NCBI GenBank assembly: GCA_023458875.1
Contig: JAEWXO010000017.1
Location: 1 to 35,091, forward strand
Source of the DNA: Bacillota bacterium
GTDB lineage: Bacteria > Bacillota > Clostridia > Oscillospirales > Ruminococcaceae
Length of the DNA: 35,091 nucleotides
Direction: 5' to 3'
Positions within the stretch are counted from its first letter, which is position 1; each line of letters opens with the position of its first letter. Both the position numbers and the translations under genes were made by a program. Below are positions 8,221 through 16,567 of the stretch, piece by piece. The notes beneath the pieces are model-generated. The model ran no database searches and was not told where the DNA came from. It saw only the letters and a list, made by a program, of their open reading frames with translations.

Positions 8221-9483
8221 ATGAAAATTGAAACAAAATGTCTCCATGAAGGATATACTCCCGGAAATGGTGAACCACGTGTTTTGCCAATAGTTCAGAG
8301 CACGACATACAGCTTTGATTCCACTGAACATATAGCAGGCCTGTTTGATATGCCGACAGAATTTATGTATTCACGTTTTGGAAATCCTACAGTCGATGCT
8401 GTAGAAAAGAAAATAGCTGCTCTTGAGGGCGGAGTCGGTGCTATGTGTACTTCAAGCGGACAGGCTGCTTCACTGCTGTCTGTTTTAAATATATGCAGCG
8501 CCGGTGACAGCTTTATATCAACATCTGCTATCTACGGCGGTACAGTTAATCTTTTTGCTGTTACATTAAAAAGGTTCGGTATAGAATGCATATTTGTTGA
8601 CGGTGATGCATCAGAGGAAGAACTTCAGAAAGCAGTTAAGCCAAATACACGTGCTGTATTCGGTGAAACACTTGCAAATCCTGCTATAAAAGTTCTTGAT
8701 ATAGAAAAGCTTGCAAGATTCGCACATAAAAATGATATGCCTCTTATTATAGACAATACATTCCCTACTCCTATTCTTTGCAGACCTATCGAATTTGGCG
8801 CAGATATAGTAATCCATTCTACTACAAAATATATGGACGGACATGCTGTTCAGGGCGGAGGCGTAATTGTTGACAGCGGTAAGTTTAATTGGGCAAATGG
8901 TAAATATCCTGAATTTGTTGAACCTGATGAAAGCTATCATGGCGTAAGCTATACCGAAAGCTTTGGAAATATGGCATACATTATAAAGGCAAGAATGCAG
9001 TTGATGAGAGATCTTGGCTGCTATCCTGCTGCAAATTCAGCTTTTCTTCTTAATCTCGGACTCGAAACACTTCACGTAAGAATGAAACAGTACTGTGAAA
9101 ATGCTGAGATAGTCGCTGAATATCTTAATAATCATGAAAAAGTCAATTCGGTAAATTATCCTACTCTGAAGGGAAATCCTAATTATGAGCTTGCAAAAAA
9201 ATATCTTCCTGACGGATGCAGCGGTGTAATAACATTCAATATCAAGGGTGGAAAACCGAATGCTATTAAATTCATGGACAGTCTGAAGCTTGCTACAAAC
9301 TGTGTACATGTTGCTGATATAAGAACATGTGTTCTTCATCCTGCAAGTGCAACACACAGACAGCTTACAGATGAACAGCTTGTGGCATGCGGAATAGATG
9401 CAGGTATGATAAGACTTTCAGTCGGAATTGAAAATGTAAACGACATAATTGATGATCTTAAACAGGCATTTGAAAATATTTAA
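8221..9483 (+). CDS. metY: O-acetylhomoserine sulfhydrylase (homocysteine synthase)
   Basis: PLP enzyme of the Cys/Met metabolism family that makes homocysteine from O-acetylhomoserine and sulfide (direct sulfhydrylation) in the cytoplasm. The 420-residue length is typical of MetY and longer than MetB/MetC. Visible family marks: the N terminus KIETKCLHEGY, YSRFGNPTVDAVEKKIAALE, the phosphate-binding SSGQAA, DNTFPTPILCRP, and the PLP lysine in IHSTTKYMDGHA followed by VQGGGVIVD. The insertion after that (about residues 220-245) is characteristic of the sulfhydrylases. It is a single-gene transcription unit with its own promoter and terminator. Confidence 0.93.
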   Translation: MKIETKCLHEGYTPGNGEPRVLPIVQSTTYSFDSTEHIAGLFDMPTEFMYSRFGNPTVDAVEKKIAALEGGVGAMCTSSGQAASLLSVLNICSAGDSFISTSAIYGGTVNLFAVTLKRFGIECIFVDGDASEEELQKAVKPNTRAVFGETLANPAIKVLDIEKLARFAHKNDMPLIIDNTFPTPILCRPIEFGADIVIHSTTKYMDGHAVQGGGVIVDSGKFNWANGKYPEFVEPDESYHGVSYTESFGNMAYIIKARMQLMRDLGCYPAANSAFLLNLGLETLHVRMKQYCENAEIVAEYLNNHEKVNSVNYPTLKGNPNYELAKKYLPDGCSGVITFNIKGGKPNAIKFMDSLKLATNCVHVADIRTCVLHPASATHRQLTDEQLVACGIDAGMIRLSVGIENVNDIIDDLKQAFENI

Positions 9484-9501
9484 ATTTTTATTTACTTTAA
9501 A

Positions 9502-9545
9502 AAAAGCTGTAATGGAAACTTTAATTTCCATTACAGCTTTTTTAA
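9502..9545. terminator. Bidirectional terminator between metY and the GH25 gene
   Basis: A 17-bp perfect stem (9502-9518 with 9525-9541, core agctgtaatggaaa) has a 6-base loop and flanking A- and T-runs. It ends both metY and the convergent lysozyme gene, whose stop codon abuts the stem. Confidence 0.9.
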
Positions 9546-10471
9546 TATCCGTTTAATTTATTTGCAATCATTATTGATTTAAAATCAGTAAATGATACGT
9601 CTAAATCTACGATTTCAGGAATTCCGTCTACTCGTCCTGTGTGTGAATACTGCCATATATTACATTTGACATCAGGCTGTGAAAGTGAAAGATTAACATA
9701 CCAGAAATCAAACCTTGATGTTATTCTTTCTATCTGAAGATATGTCTGAGGAAAATCCTTATTTGAATAGAACATTGAATAGAATCCCTGTGATTCAACA
9801 TAATTAAGAAATGTAAGTATTGTATCTGTAGCCATAACTCTGTTTTTACTTAAAGGATTGTTGTCCATTGAGCGATACTCAAAGTCATATACAACAGGGT
9901 ATTCCAGCTTGAAATTTTTTATTACGTTTACACAGGCCTGTGCCTCAGCGTATGCTTCACTTGTGCTGCGTGCATTGGCAAACCAGTATACTCCGCACTG
10001 GATTCCTGCTGCCTTTGCTCCGTTTATATTACGAAGGAATGTGGATTCCATCTGTGTTCCTTCTCCTGCCTTGATCATAACAAAGTCTATTCCGGCAGCC
10101 CTCACCCTGCTCCAATCAATAACCCCTTGCCACTTTGAAACGTCTATACCATCAAATCTTGATATTTTCTGAAGTGTTTTTGTAGAATCAGAATCCATAA
10201 GGATAAAATTTTTAAGTTCATTGATGTCATTACTGGTGATTTCACCGTCAGAAACAAGATCAGCTGATTTACGCCAGTTTGTAACCGGAAATTCATTATT
10301 TTCTTTCATAAGGTATTGCTTCATATACAACTTATCCATAACATTTACAATACCATCACCGTTAAGATCTCCGTAAGTCACTGATACATCAGCAGATACA
10401 TCTGAACGTGATGAAAACATCACTGATGACATAGTGCATAAACATAATAAACCGATTAATAATTTTCTCAT
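9542..10471 (-). CDS. Secreted dockerin-containing GH25 lysozyme
   Basis: Secreted muramidase that would cleave the peptidoglycan glycan chain. The ATG at 10471, after a GAAAGG site, gives 309 residues; an earlier in-frame ATG at 10558 would put 29 residues before the signal peptide and is rejected. Residues 1-28 form a signal peptide (MRKLLIGLLCLC, cleavage near VSADVS). Residues about 34-93 are a type I-like dockerin: two calcium loops, GDLNGDGIVNVMDK and DLVSDGEITSNDIN, the second less canonical. Residues about 105-309 are the GH25 barrel with FDGIDVSKWQG, the acidic pair in VYDFEYR (D196, E198) and a late DLDVSF. The dockerin could tether it to a cohesin scaffold or the cell surface. Confidence 0.9.
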   Translation of the reverse strand: MRKLLIGLLCLCTMSSVMFSSRSDVSADVSVTYGDLNGDGIVNVMDKLYMKQYLMKENNEFPVTNWRKSADLVSDGEITSNDINELKNFILMDSDSTKTLQKISRFDGIDVSKWQGVIDWSRVRAAGIDFVMIKAGEGTQMESTFLRNINGAKAAGIQCGVYWFANARSTSEAYAEAQACVNVIKNFKLEYPVVYDFEYRSMDNNPLSKNRVMATDTILTFLNYVESQGFYSMFYSNKDFPQTYLQIERITSRFDFWYVNLSLSQPDVKCNIWQYSHTGRVDGIPEIVDLDVSFTDFKSIMIANKLNGY

Positions 10472-10501
10472 AAAGTAAAAAAACCTTTCAATAATAAAAT
10501 T

Positions 10502-10598
10502 AATCAAGGAACAGAAAAATGTAGTTCCTTGATTATTGTATTTTTTATTCAAAGTCATACTCTTTGAATACAGGATCAGATTACATTTTCAAAGAGTA
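10502..10598 (-). repeat. Two inverted repeats in the GH25 leader
   Basis: An 11-bp repeat (10502-10512 with 10524-10534, arm aatcaaggaac) and a second 11-bp repeat (10558-10568 with 10588-10598, arm tactctttgaa) lie between the LUD gene and the lysozyme. Neither has a good minus-strand T-run; the first has a weak plus-strand one. They may stop LUD transcription or control the lysozyme mRNA. Confidence 0.5.
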
Positions 10599-10632
10599 CA
10601 ACCTTATATTCATGATTTCGGGATATTTGATT

Positions 10633-11301
10633 TTAATAGCCCAGTTTTTCGCCGACGATTATTACTTTTATTCTGTCTTTGATACGCTGGTGTGCTGATA
10701 CAAGATAGTTGCAGCAGATTCTTGAATCAGAATCGCATCCGTCTGTCATGGTTGGATTTTCTTTTCTGTATGCTGCGCACTGTCCTTTTTCATAGCAATA
10801 TGTAGCGCATGTCAGTCTTTGTGAATTTGCAGGAGCACAGATATTTTTTACTCTGTTTACTGCTTCGTCAAGATTTCTTACTATCTTGTTATATCCGGCA
10901 ACGACAATAACTGACTTAGGTCCGTAGCATATAGCGGCTATTCTGTTGCTGTTTCCGTCAACGTTATAAATCTCGCCGTTCTCTGTTATGGCATTTGCAC
11001 TGCACAGATATGCATCAGCAGTAAATGATGCTTTATAAAGCTGATCCATTTTGTCTGCATCAATTGCACTCTGGTCAAGGAATTTGTATTTGTCAGACTT
11101 AAGATAATCAATAACCCCACACTCCTTAAGAGTGACTGAACCACCTGTTGCAACTACGTTTCCTGTTTTAAGCAGATTGCTGATTATTGTCAAAACTTCT
11201 ACTTTTGACTCTGCATAGTGAAATTCCATATTGTTTTTTTTAAGTGCTGTTGCTGTTCTGTTTATTCGGTTAAGAACAACACTTTTCATATTTTCGTCCA
11301 T
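10633..11301 (-). CDS. LUD-domain (LutC/DUF162-like) protein
   Basis: A 222-residue cytoplasmic protein of the LUD family, whose best-known members (LutB, LutC) serve lactate oxidation. This one stands alone with no lutA or lutB neighbour, so its substrate is unknown. Seen: an N-terminal helix with ATALKKNNMEFHYAES, the glycine-rich TGNVVATGGSVTLKECG, ADAYLCSANAITENGEIYNV (very typical of the family), and VAGYNKIVRNLDEAVNRVK. The C-terminal 50 residues hold eight cysteines, including CYEKGQCAAY and SRICCNYL, which may bind a metal. GGAGGAG precedes the ATG at 11301; the ORF opens five codons earlier at a TTG overlapping that site. Confidence 0.85.
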   Translation of the reverse strand: MDENMKSVVLNRINRTATALKKNNMEFHYAESKVEVLTIISNLLKTGNVVATGGSVTLKECGVIDYLKSDKYKFLDQSAIDADKMDQLYKASFTADAYLCSANAITENGEIYNVDGNSNRIAAICYGPKSVIVVAGYNKIVRNLDEAVNRVKNICAPANSQRLTCATYCYEKGQCAAYRKENPTMTDGCDSDSRICCNYLVSAHQRIKDRIKVIIVGEKLGY

Positions 11302-11370
11302 AAAAATCTCCTCCAATAATACAGATATATTTTTTAACTTTTGTTAGTTATTTCGACTGTTTATTTTTTA

Positions 11371-11399
11371 ATTATACATAAAAAATTTGTATTTGTCGA
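11371..11399 (-). promoter_or_regulatory. Promoter of the LUD gene
   Basis: On the minus strand TCGACA (11394-11399), a 17-base spacer and TATAAT (11371-11376, preceded by TATG) form a good promoter about 70 bases before the start codon. Confidence 0.72.
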
Positions 11400-11536
11400 T
11401 AGTTTTTATATTTTTTTATTTCCAAAAAGTTTTTTTCCAACATTTATATAAAATTTGATATAAATATTTGTGCAATTTGATAAATATTTTTTCGTATTGT
11501 TTTTGTAAAATATAAACTGTTATTCATAATTTTTAT

Positions 11537-11564
11537 TTGTCAGCCATAACTATAATACTATACA
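11537..11564 (+). promoter_or_regulatory. Probable promoter of the flippase gene
   Basis: TTGTCA (11537-11542), a 16-base spacer and TATACA (11559-11564). The surrounding 11,302-11,589 region is very A+T-rich with T-tracts near 11,400-11,500 and holds no other gene. AAAGGGG precedes the ATG by eight bases. Confidence 0.5.
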
Positions 11565-11589
11565 GAAAATTGTCAAAGGGGTTGATAAA

Positions 11590-13089
11590 ATGAAAAGCAG
11601 TATTGCAAGAGATACGATATTTCTTACAGCTATTCAGCTTGGCACTCAGGGTATGTCTCTTATTCTTAATATATTTGTTTCCAGGATGCTTGGATCTGAA
11701 AACCTTGGTCTGATGTCACTTATTTACACTTTTTTTGGATTTGCCATGATAATATCGAATGGTAACATTTTCGTTTCAACAAGCAGGTTTGTGGCTGAAG
11801 AATGCGGAAAGGCAAAAGGAAATCCTGAAAAAATATTCCGATATGCACTTATATTTTCACTCATACTCAGTTTTTCGGTTTCTGCTGCTGTTTTTTTATT
11901 TGCAGAGCCTGTTGGAATGAAATTCATACATAATAAAAGCTGTGTAAAAGCTATAAGAGTACTGGCTGTTTCACTTCCTCTTGCTGCTTCGGGTTCGTGC
12001 ATGAAAGGATATTTTCATGCATACAGAATGGTAGTTATTCCTGCGCTGGGAGATGCAATAGAATTTCTCATAAAATCATGCATAATTGCTGTCTCGGCAG
12101 GTATTCTGATTCAAAGAGGAATATTAAGTATCTATAGTGCAATAGCAATAAGTATTATATGCGGTGAAGCTGTGAGCTTCCTGTTTCTTTCATTTTCAAT
12201 GATAAGACATAGAAAACCACGCAGTCAGAACAAGACTTCGGGATTTCTTAAATATATCATTGCTATTATACCGGTTATACTTAACAGTTATATTCCATGT
12301 ATTCTCAGCACTGCAAATGATGCACTTGTGCCTGTCACATTAAAGCAGAGCGGATGCAGCACACCGGAAGCCTTAAGCTGGTATGGTATATTTGAAGCTG
12401 TAGTTCTTCCTGTTCTTTTCTTTCCGTCAATGTTTTTGTCTTGTCTTTCAGTTATACTTATTCCCGAAATTTCGAAACAGCGCACAAACGGAAATACCCT
12501 TAAAAATCTTGACCTGATAAGCAGTGTAATAGGCAAAACAATTATGTACTCTGTATTTGTAGTAAGTATTCTTATTATTTATGGAAACGATATCGGAATG
12601 CTTATAAGCCGCGAGCCGTTCTCAGGAAAAATGATTATGATTCTGTCTCCTGTCATACCGTTTATTTATCTTGAAATAGTTCTTGAAGGTATTATTAAAG
12701 GAATGGGCAGACATAGCTTTTCATCCGTTAATTATCTTGCGGAATATATTATACGTATTTCGACATTGCTTATATTTGTGCCTGTAATAGGGTTTTACGG
12801 AATAGCAGTATCATATTACATGAGCAATATCATATGCAATATTTCAAGAATAGTACTCATAAATAAAATAAACGGTCTTAGCTTCAGCATAAATGAGTAT
12901 GTACTTATTCCGGTTATTGCAATAATATTTACATGGCAATGCACCAATCTTTTTGTGCATATCTTCAGACTGAACAATCTAAGCATACTGCCGCAGATGG
13001 TAATATACACACTGATAAGCTTTACAATATATATTTTTGTATATAAGGTTTTAAAGAACATACAGGTTCAGAGAAGGTGTACTGCATAG
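11590..13089 (+). CDS. SpoVB/MurJ-like polysaccharide or lipid flippase (MOP superfamily)
   Basis: Integral membrane protein of 499 residues with about 14 hydrophobic segments, the number usual for the MOP (multidrug/oligosaccharidyl-lipid/polysaccharide) superfamily. The start SSIARDTIFLTAIQLGTQGM and the following VSRMLGSENLGLMSLIY match the SpoVB-like subgroup. Members move lipid-linked sugars, such as lipid II, across the membrane for spore cortex, wall or capsule synthesis. No sugar-transferase genes are adjacent, so the substrate is open. It is probably a single-gene unit. Confidence 0.85.
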   Translation: MKSSIARDTIFLTAIQLGTQGMSLILNIFVSRMLGSENLGLMSLIYTFFGFAMIISNGNIFVSTSRFVAEECGKAKGNPEKIFRYALIFSLILSFSVSAAVFLFAEPVGMKFIHNKSCVKAIRVLAVSLPLAASGSCMKGYFHAYRMVVIPALGDAIEFLIKSCIIAVSAGILIQRGILSIYSAIAISIICGEAVSFLFLSFSMIRHRKPRSQNKTSGFLKYIIAIIPVILNSYIPCILSTANDALVPVTLKQSGCSTPEALSWYGIFEAVVLPVLFFPSMFLSCLSVILIPEISKQRTNGNTLKNLDLISSVIGKTIMYSVFVVSILIIYGNDIGMLISREPFSGKMIMILSPVIPFIYLEIVLEGIIKGMGRHSFSSVNYLAEYIIRISTLLIFVPVIGFYGIAVSYYMSNIICNISRIVLINKINGLSFSINEYVLIPVIAIIFTWQCTNLFVHIFRLNNLSILPQMVIYTLISFTIYIFVYKVLKNIQVQRRCTA

Positions 13090-13265
13090 AAGTCTTTACT
13101 TTTAGCAATTATAGTTAAGATATCAATTTAACTTTAGCAGGGGTTCCGCCCCGGTACGAGTCGGAATGAGTTTTCCGGTTGTCCTGAAACTTGGGATATA
13201 TATCTTCATCTTGCATATATGGATGAATAAAAACTGGCAGATTGACAGATTTTTTTAAATTTATG
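13090..13265. other. Intergenic stretch with a small G+C-rich hairpin
   Basis: The sequence around 13,138-13,180 is unusually G+C-rich for this window. It contains the hairpin GGGG-ttccg-CCCC followed by a short CCGG pair. No T-run follows. A weak 66-codon minus-strand frame covers it but lacks family resemblance and a ribosome site. Function not recognised. Confidence 0.4.
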
Positions 13266-13294
13266 TTGAAATTGAATCCGGATATGTGTATAAT
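13266..13294 (+). promoter_or_regulatory. Promoter of the recombinase-MoxR cluster
   Basis: TTGAAA (13266-13271), a 17-base spacer and TATAAT (13289-13294) lie about 65 bases before the recombinase start. Confidence 0.8.
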
Positions 13295-13360
13295 ATTAAT
13301 ATGTTGTGCGTTCACTGATGCCTGGATTTTTTGTTTAAAATGTAAAGGATGGATTGGATA

Positions 13361-14350
13361 ATGGCTATAAACAAATCAGATTACCCTGATTTTCTCAATG
13401 ATTATCTGTTTTATATGCGAATTGTACGAGGACGTTCAGAGACTACTGTAAATGAATATTTTATTAATATCCGTCTGTTTTTAAGATACATAAAAATGAT
13501 GAAGGAAAACTCCGATCTCCCTATTGAACAAATTTCAATAAAAGATTTTTCAGTTGATATGCTGCGTAAAATTACATTAAAGAATATTTATGATTTTGAA
13601 TTTTATCTGGCAGAGGAACGTAATAATCAGAATGCTGCAAGAGCAAGAAAAGCCGCGGCTCTAAAAAGCTTTTTCTTTTTTCTGAATAAACGTGCAAATT
13701 TGATTGATCAGAATCCTATTCTTGACCTTGAAATGCCATCTGTCAAAAAAGCCCTTCCTAAATTTCTTTCACTTGAAGAAAGCATACGGCTTTTATCGGC
13801 AGTTTCCCCGGATAATCCGGAACGTGACTACTGCATTATTACTTTGTTTCTAAACTGCGGTATGCGACTTAACGAACTTGTGAGCATTAATTTAAAAGAT
13901 ATTGATTTTACAGAAAGAAGACTTCTTCTCAAAGGTAAAGGAGATAAGCAGAGAATGATTTATATAAATGATGCGTGTATTGATGCACTCAAATCATATA
14001 TTGCTTCAAGAAAAAATCCTCCTGAAGAACCCGAAGCTGTTTTTCTCAGTAAAAAGAAGCGACGGATAAGCAGGCGACGCGTTGAACAGATTGTTGAAGA
14101 TGCTCTTCACCATGCAGGACTTGAAAACCGCGGTATATCCCCTCATAAGCTTCGTCATACAGCTGCCACACTTATGTATCAGCATGGCGGCGTTGATACG
14201 CTTGTAATAAAAGAAGTGCTCGGACATGCAAGCATAGCAACTACAGAAATTTACACTCATCTTTCAGATAACCTTAAAAAATCCGCAGCTGAAAATACTC
14301 CGCTTGCACATATAAAAAAGGGGAGTTTAAATAAATTAAACAATAAATAA
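13361..14350 (+). CDS. Xer-type tyrosine recombinase
   Basis: Site-specific tyrosine recombinase of 329 residues. Residues about 1-105 form the SAM-like core-binding domain (DYLFYMRIVRGRSETTVNEY). The catalytic domain follows with the full set R-K-H-R-H-Y: NCGMRLNELV, LLKGKGDKQR, SPHKLRHTAA, VLGHAS and TEIYTHLS. Length, the lack of a long N-terminal extension and its place among housekeeping genes fit a chromosomal XerC/XerD protein resolving chromosome dimers. A domesticated integrase is possible. The ATG at 13361 is chosen because the ATG at 13349 touches the AAAGGA ribosome site directly. DUF4250 and moxR follow closely. Confidence 0.88.
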   Translation: MAINKSDYPDFLNDYLFYMRIVRGRSETTVNEYFINIRLFLRYIKMMKENSDLPIEQISIKDFSVDMLRKITLKNIYDFEFYLAEERNNQNAARARKAAALKSFFFFLNKRANLIDQNPILDLEMPSVKKALPKFLSLEESIRLLSAVSPDNPERDYCIITLFLNCGMRLNELVSINLKDIDFTERRLLLKGKGDKQRMIYINDACIDALKSYIASRKNPPEEPEAVFLSKKKRRISRRRVEQIVEDALHHAGLENRGISPHKLRHTAATLMYQHGGVDTLVIKEVLGHASIATTEIYTHLSDNLKKSAAENTPLAHIKKGSLNKLNNK

Positions 14351-14368
14351 AAAGGAAGTGCTACTACC

Positions 14369-14560
14369 ATGATACCATCAGATCCTATAATCCTTCTAAG
14401 CTATATGAATACCCAGCTCCGTGACAAATACAAAAGCTTTGATGATTTCTGCTATGACAATGAGGTTGATGAAGAAAAGCTTCTGCAGACACTTTACGAA
14501 ATCGGTTATTATTACAATGAACAGCAAAATCAATTTAAGCACAGAGAAAAGAGGGACTGA
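14369..14560 (+). CDS. DUF4250 family small protein
   Basis: A 63-residue acidic protein matching the DUF4250 pattern: MIPSDPIILLSYMNTQLRD at the start, then SFDDFCYDNEVDEEKL and a final IGYYYNEQQNQF. Function unknown in the family, which is common in clostridia. AAGGAAGTG lies upstream of the ATG. It follows the recombinase by 18 bases and its stop is two bases before the moxR start, so it is likely in the same transcript. Confidence 0.85.
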   Translation: MIPSDPIILLSYMNTQLRDKYKSFDDFCYDNEVDEEKLLQTLYEIGYYYNEQQNQFKHREKRD

Positions 14561-14562
14561 AG

Positions 14563-15498
14563 TTGAGCATTTCTGATATATGTACAAACCTTAGAAATAA
14601 CATTTCCAGAGTTATTGTAGGTAAAAACGATATTATAGACAAGGTAATTATCTGTCTTCTATGTGACGGACATATTCTGCTTGAGGATATCCCCGGCACA
14701 GGAAAAACAACGCTTGCAAAGACACTGTCACTTTCAATAAACAGTTCATTCAAGCGTGTACAGTTTACACCTGATCTTCTGCCTTCAGAGCTTACCGGAC
14801 TTAGATATTTTGACCAGAAAGAAAGCGATTTTGTATTTAAAAAAGGACTTATATTTACAAATATCCTTCTTGCAGACGAAATTAACAGAGCTACTCCGAG
14901 AACACAGTCAAGTCTTCTTGAATGTATGGAAGAAAGACAGGTAAGCGATAGCGGGGTTACATATAAGCTGGACAAGCCTTTTATAGTAATAGCAACACAA
15001 AACCCTGTTGAAATACAGGGAACATTTCCTCTTCCGGAAGCTCAGCTTGACAGATTTTTTATGCGGTTGTCAATGGGATATCCAAAGCATCATGATGAAA
15101 TAAAAATGCTCGAACGTTTCATGTCAGACAACCCTATTGAAGAAATAATAAGTGTTGTTTCAGCTGAAGAGATTATTTCAGCACAGGAAGAGGTAAGAAA
15201 AATATCTGTAAGTTATGACATTATGGAATACATAATAAATATTGTCACTGCTACAAGAGAACAAAAAGAAATAAAACTGGGAGTCAGCCCGAGAGGTTCA
15301 CTGGCACTTCTTCATGCTTCTCAGGGACATGCAGCCATAAACGGCAGAAATTATGTTATGCCTGACGATGTAAAGGCCGTCGCTGCAGATGTACTTGCCC
15401 ACAGAATTATACTTTACGGTGCTATTGCCAATAACGGACACAGTAATTATGATACAATAGAAAAAATAATATCACAGATTCCTGTTCCGATAGAATAG
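14563..15498 (+). CDS. MoxR-family AAA+ ATPase
   Basis: Cytoplasmic AAA+ ATPase of 311 residues. Walker A IPGTGKTTL is at about 43-51, Walker B ILLADEINRA at about 104-113, followed by TPRTQSSLLECMEERQV, sensor 1 IATQNPVEIQGT and the arginine-finger stretch PEAQLDRFFMRL. The C-terminal lid has SPRGSLALLHASQG and YVMPDDVKAVA. MoxR proteins act as chaperone-like partners of vWA-type proteins, and the next gene (DUF58) is the usual partner. The start is TTG, eight bases after GAGGG. Confidence 0.93.
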   Translation: MSISDICTNLRNNISRVIVGKNDIIDKVIICLLCDGHILLEDIPGTGKTTLAKTLSLSINSSFKRVQFTPDLLPSELTGLRYFDQKESDFVFKKGLIFTNILLADEINRATPRTQSSLLECMEERQVSDSGVTYKLDKPFIVIATQNPVEIQGTFPLPEAQLDRFFMRLSMGYPKHHDEIKMLERFMSDNPIEEIISVVSAEEIISAQEEVRKISVSYDIMEYIINIVTATREQKEIKLGVSPRGSLALLHASQGHAAINGRNYVMPDDVKAVAADVLAHRIILYGAIANNGHSNYDTIEKIISQIPVPIE

Positions 15499-15508
15499 GT
15501 ATTATGTC

Positions 15509-16567
15509 ATGGATTTTATTTCAATTATAATTCTGATAGCAGCAGCTGTATTTATACAAGGCTGGTTATACAGAAAGTTTACATTCAAAAATTTTAAATA
15601 TAACTGTTTTTTTTCATCAGATGAGGTGTATGAAGGCGATGAAATTGAGTTTACCGAGGAAATCATAAATGCAAAATTTCTTCCTCTGCCATGGCTTAAA
15701 ACGGAGCTTACAACATCTAAATGGCTTGAATTTTCAGGACTCCAATCACCGGTATCCTATAAGACAAGATTTATAACAAGTTTTTTTTCAGTAAAAAGCT
15801 ATAGCAAGGTAAGACGTGTCTGGAAGGTAAAATGTCTTAAAAGAGGATGTTACGGAATAGAGAATATAGTTCTGGTAGTTTCTGATATTCTGGGCATTAA
15901 CAAGCTTTCGGGGAGTTTTGATGTTTCAGAGCTTACAAAAAATAAAATTACCGTTCTTCCCTCTTGTGCATATTACGAAGATAACAATGTAAATATAAGT
16001 AAGACTATTGGAGATATTTTTGTAAAAAGAAAGCTTATATCAGATCCTTTTTTCTATAACGGAATACGCGAGTATACAAGTACCGATCCTTTTTCAAAAA
16101 TAAACTGGTTTGCCACTGCAAAAGAACAGCAGCTTATGGTTCATAAAAATGATTTTACATCAGACCGTTCACTCACGGTTATACTGAATATTCAGTCCTC
16201 ACAATATGATATTTCTGAAGTAATATATGAAAATTATGTAGAAGAATGCATACGCATATGTGCGGCTATAATTAAAAACTCCAGTGAAAACGGCATTTCA
16301 GTACGGATATTATCAAATACAACTATTGATAATATCCCTGTTGATGATAAATCCTCTGACAGCCTTAAGCTTTACAGAACACTTGCCAGTCTTCAGTTCA
16401 GTATTTATGAGCTTTTTGACAGATACGTCACTTGTATAATCCCTAAGCTTGAAAATACAGAAATTATAATTATCTCTTCTTATTTAAGCGATTGTATTTC
16501 AGATATTATCAGGGTTTATCCGGATATTCATTTTGTTAAACCGGATATGAGCGGAGGTGAAATATGA
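15509..16567 (+). CDS. DUF58 domain protein, MoxR partner
   Basis: A 352-residue protein with an N-terminal hydrophobic segment (FISIIILIAAAVFIQGWLY). A beta-rich region follows, with the conserved KCLKRGCYGI stretch. The DUF58 core contains DPFFYNGIREYTSTDPFSKI and NWFATAKEQQLMV, typical of the family. A vWA-like fold follows to the C terminus. Such proteins are paired with MoxR ATPases and linked to envelope stress or assembly functions in other bacteria. The stop overlaps the next start by four bases (ATGA), showing a coupled operon. Confidence 0.88.
   Translation: MDFISIIILIAAAVFIQGWLYRKFTFKNFKYNCFFSSDEVYEGDEIEFTEEIINAKFLPLPWLKTELTTSKWLEFSGLQSPVSYKTRFITSFFSVKSYSKVRRVWKVKCLKRGCYGIENIVLVVSDILGINKLSGSFDVSELTKNKITVLPSCAYYEDNNVNISKTIGDIFVKRKLISDPFFYNGIREYTSTDPFSKINWFATAKEQQLMVHKNDFTSDRSLTVILNIQSSQYDISEVIYENYVEECIRICAAIIKNSSENGISVRILSNTTIDNIPVDDKSSDSLKLYRTLASLQFSIYELFDRYVTCIIPKLENTEIIIISSYLSDCISDIIRVYPDIHFVKPDMSGGEI

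Noticed and set aside
13115..13315. 66-codon minus-strand frame
   Set aside because: No ribosome site or family resemblance; it overlaps the promoter of the recombinase cluster and the G+C-rich hairpin.
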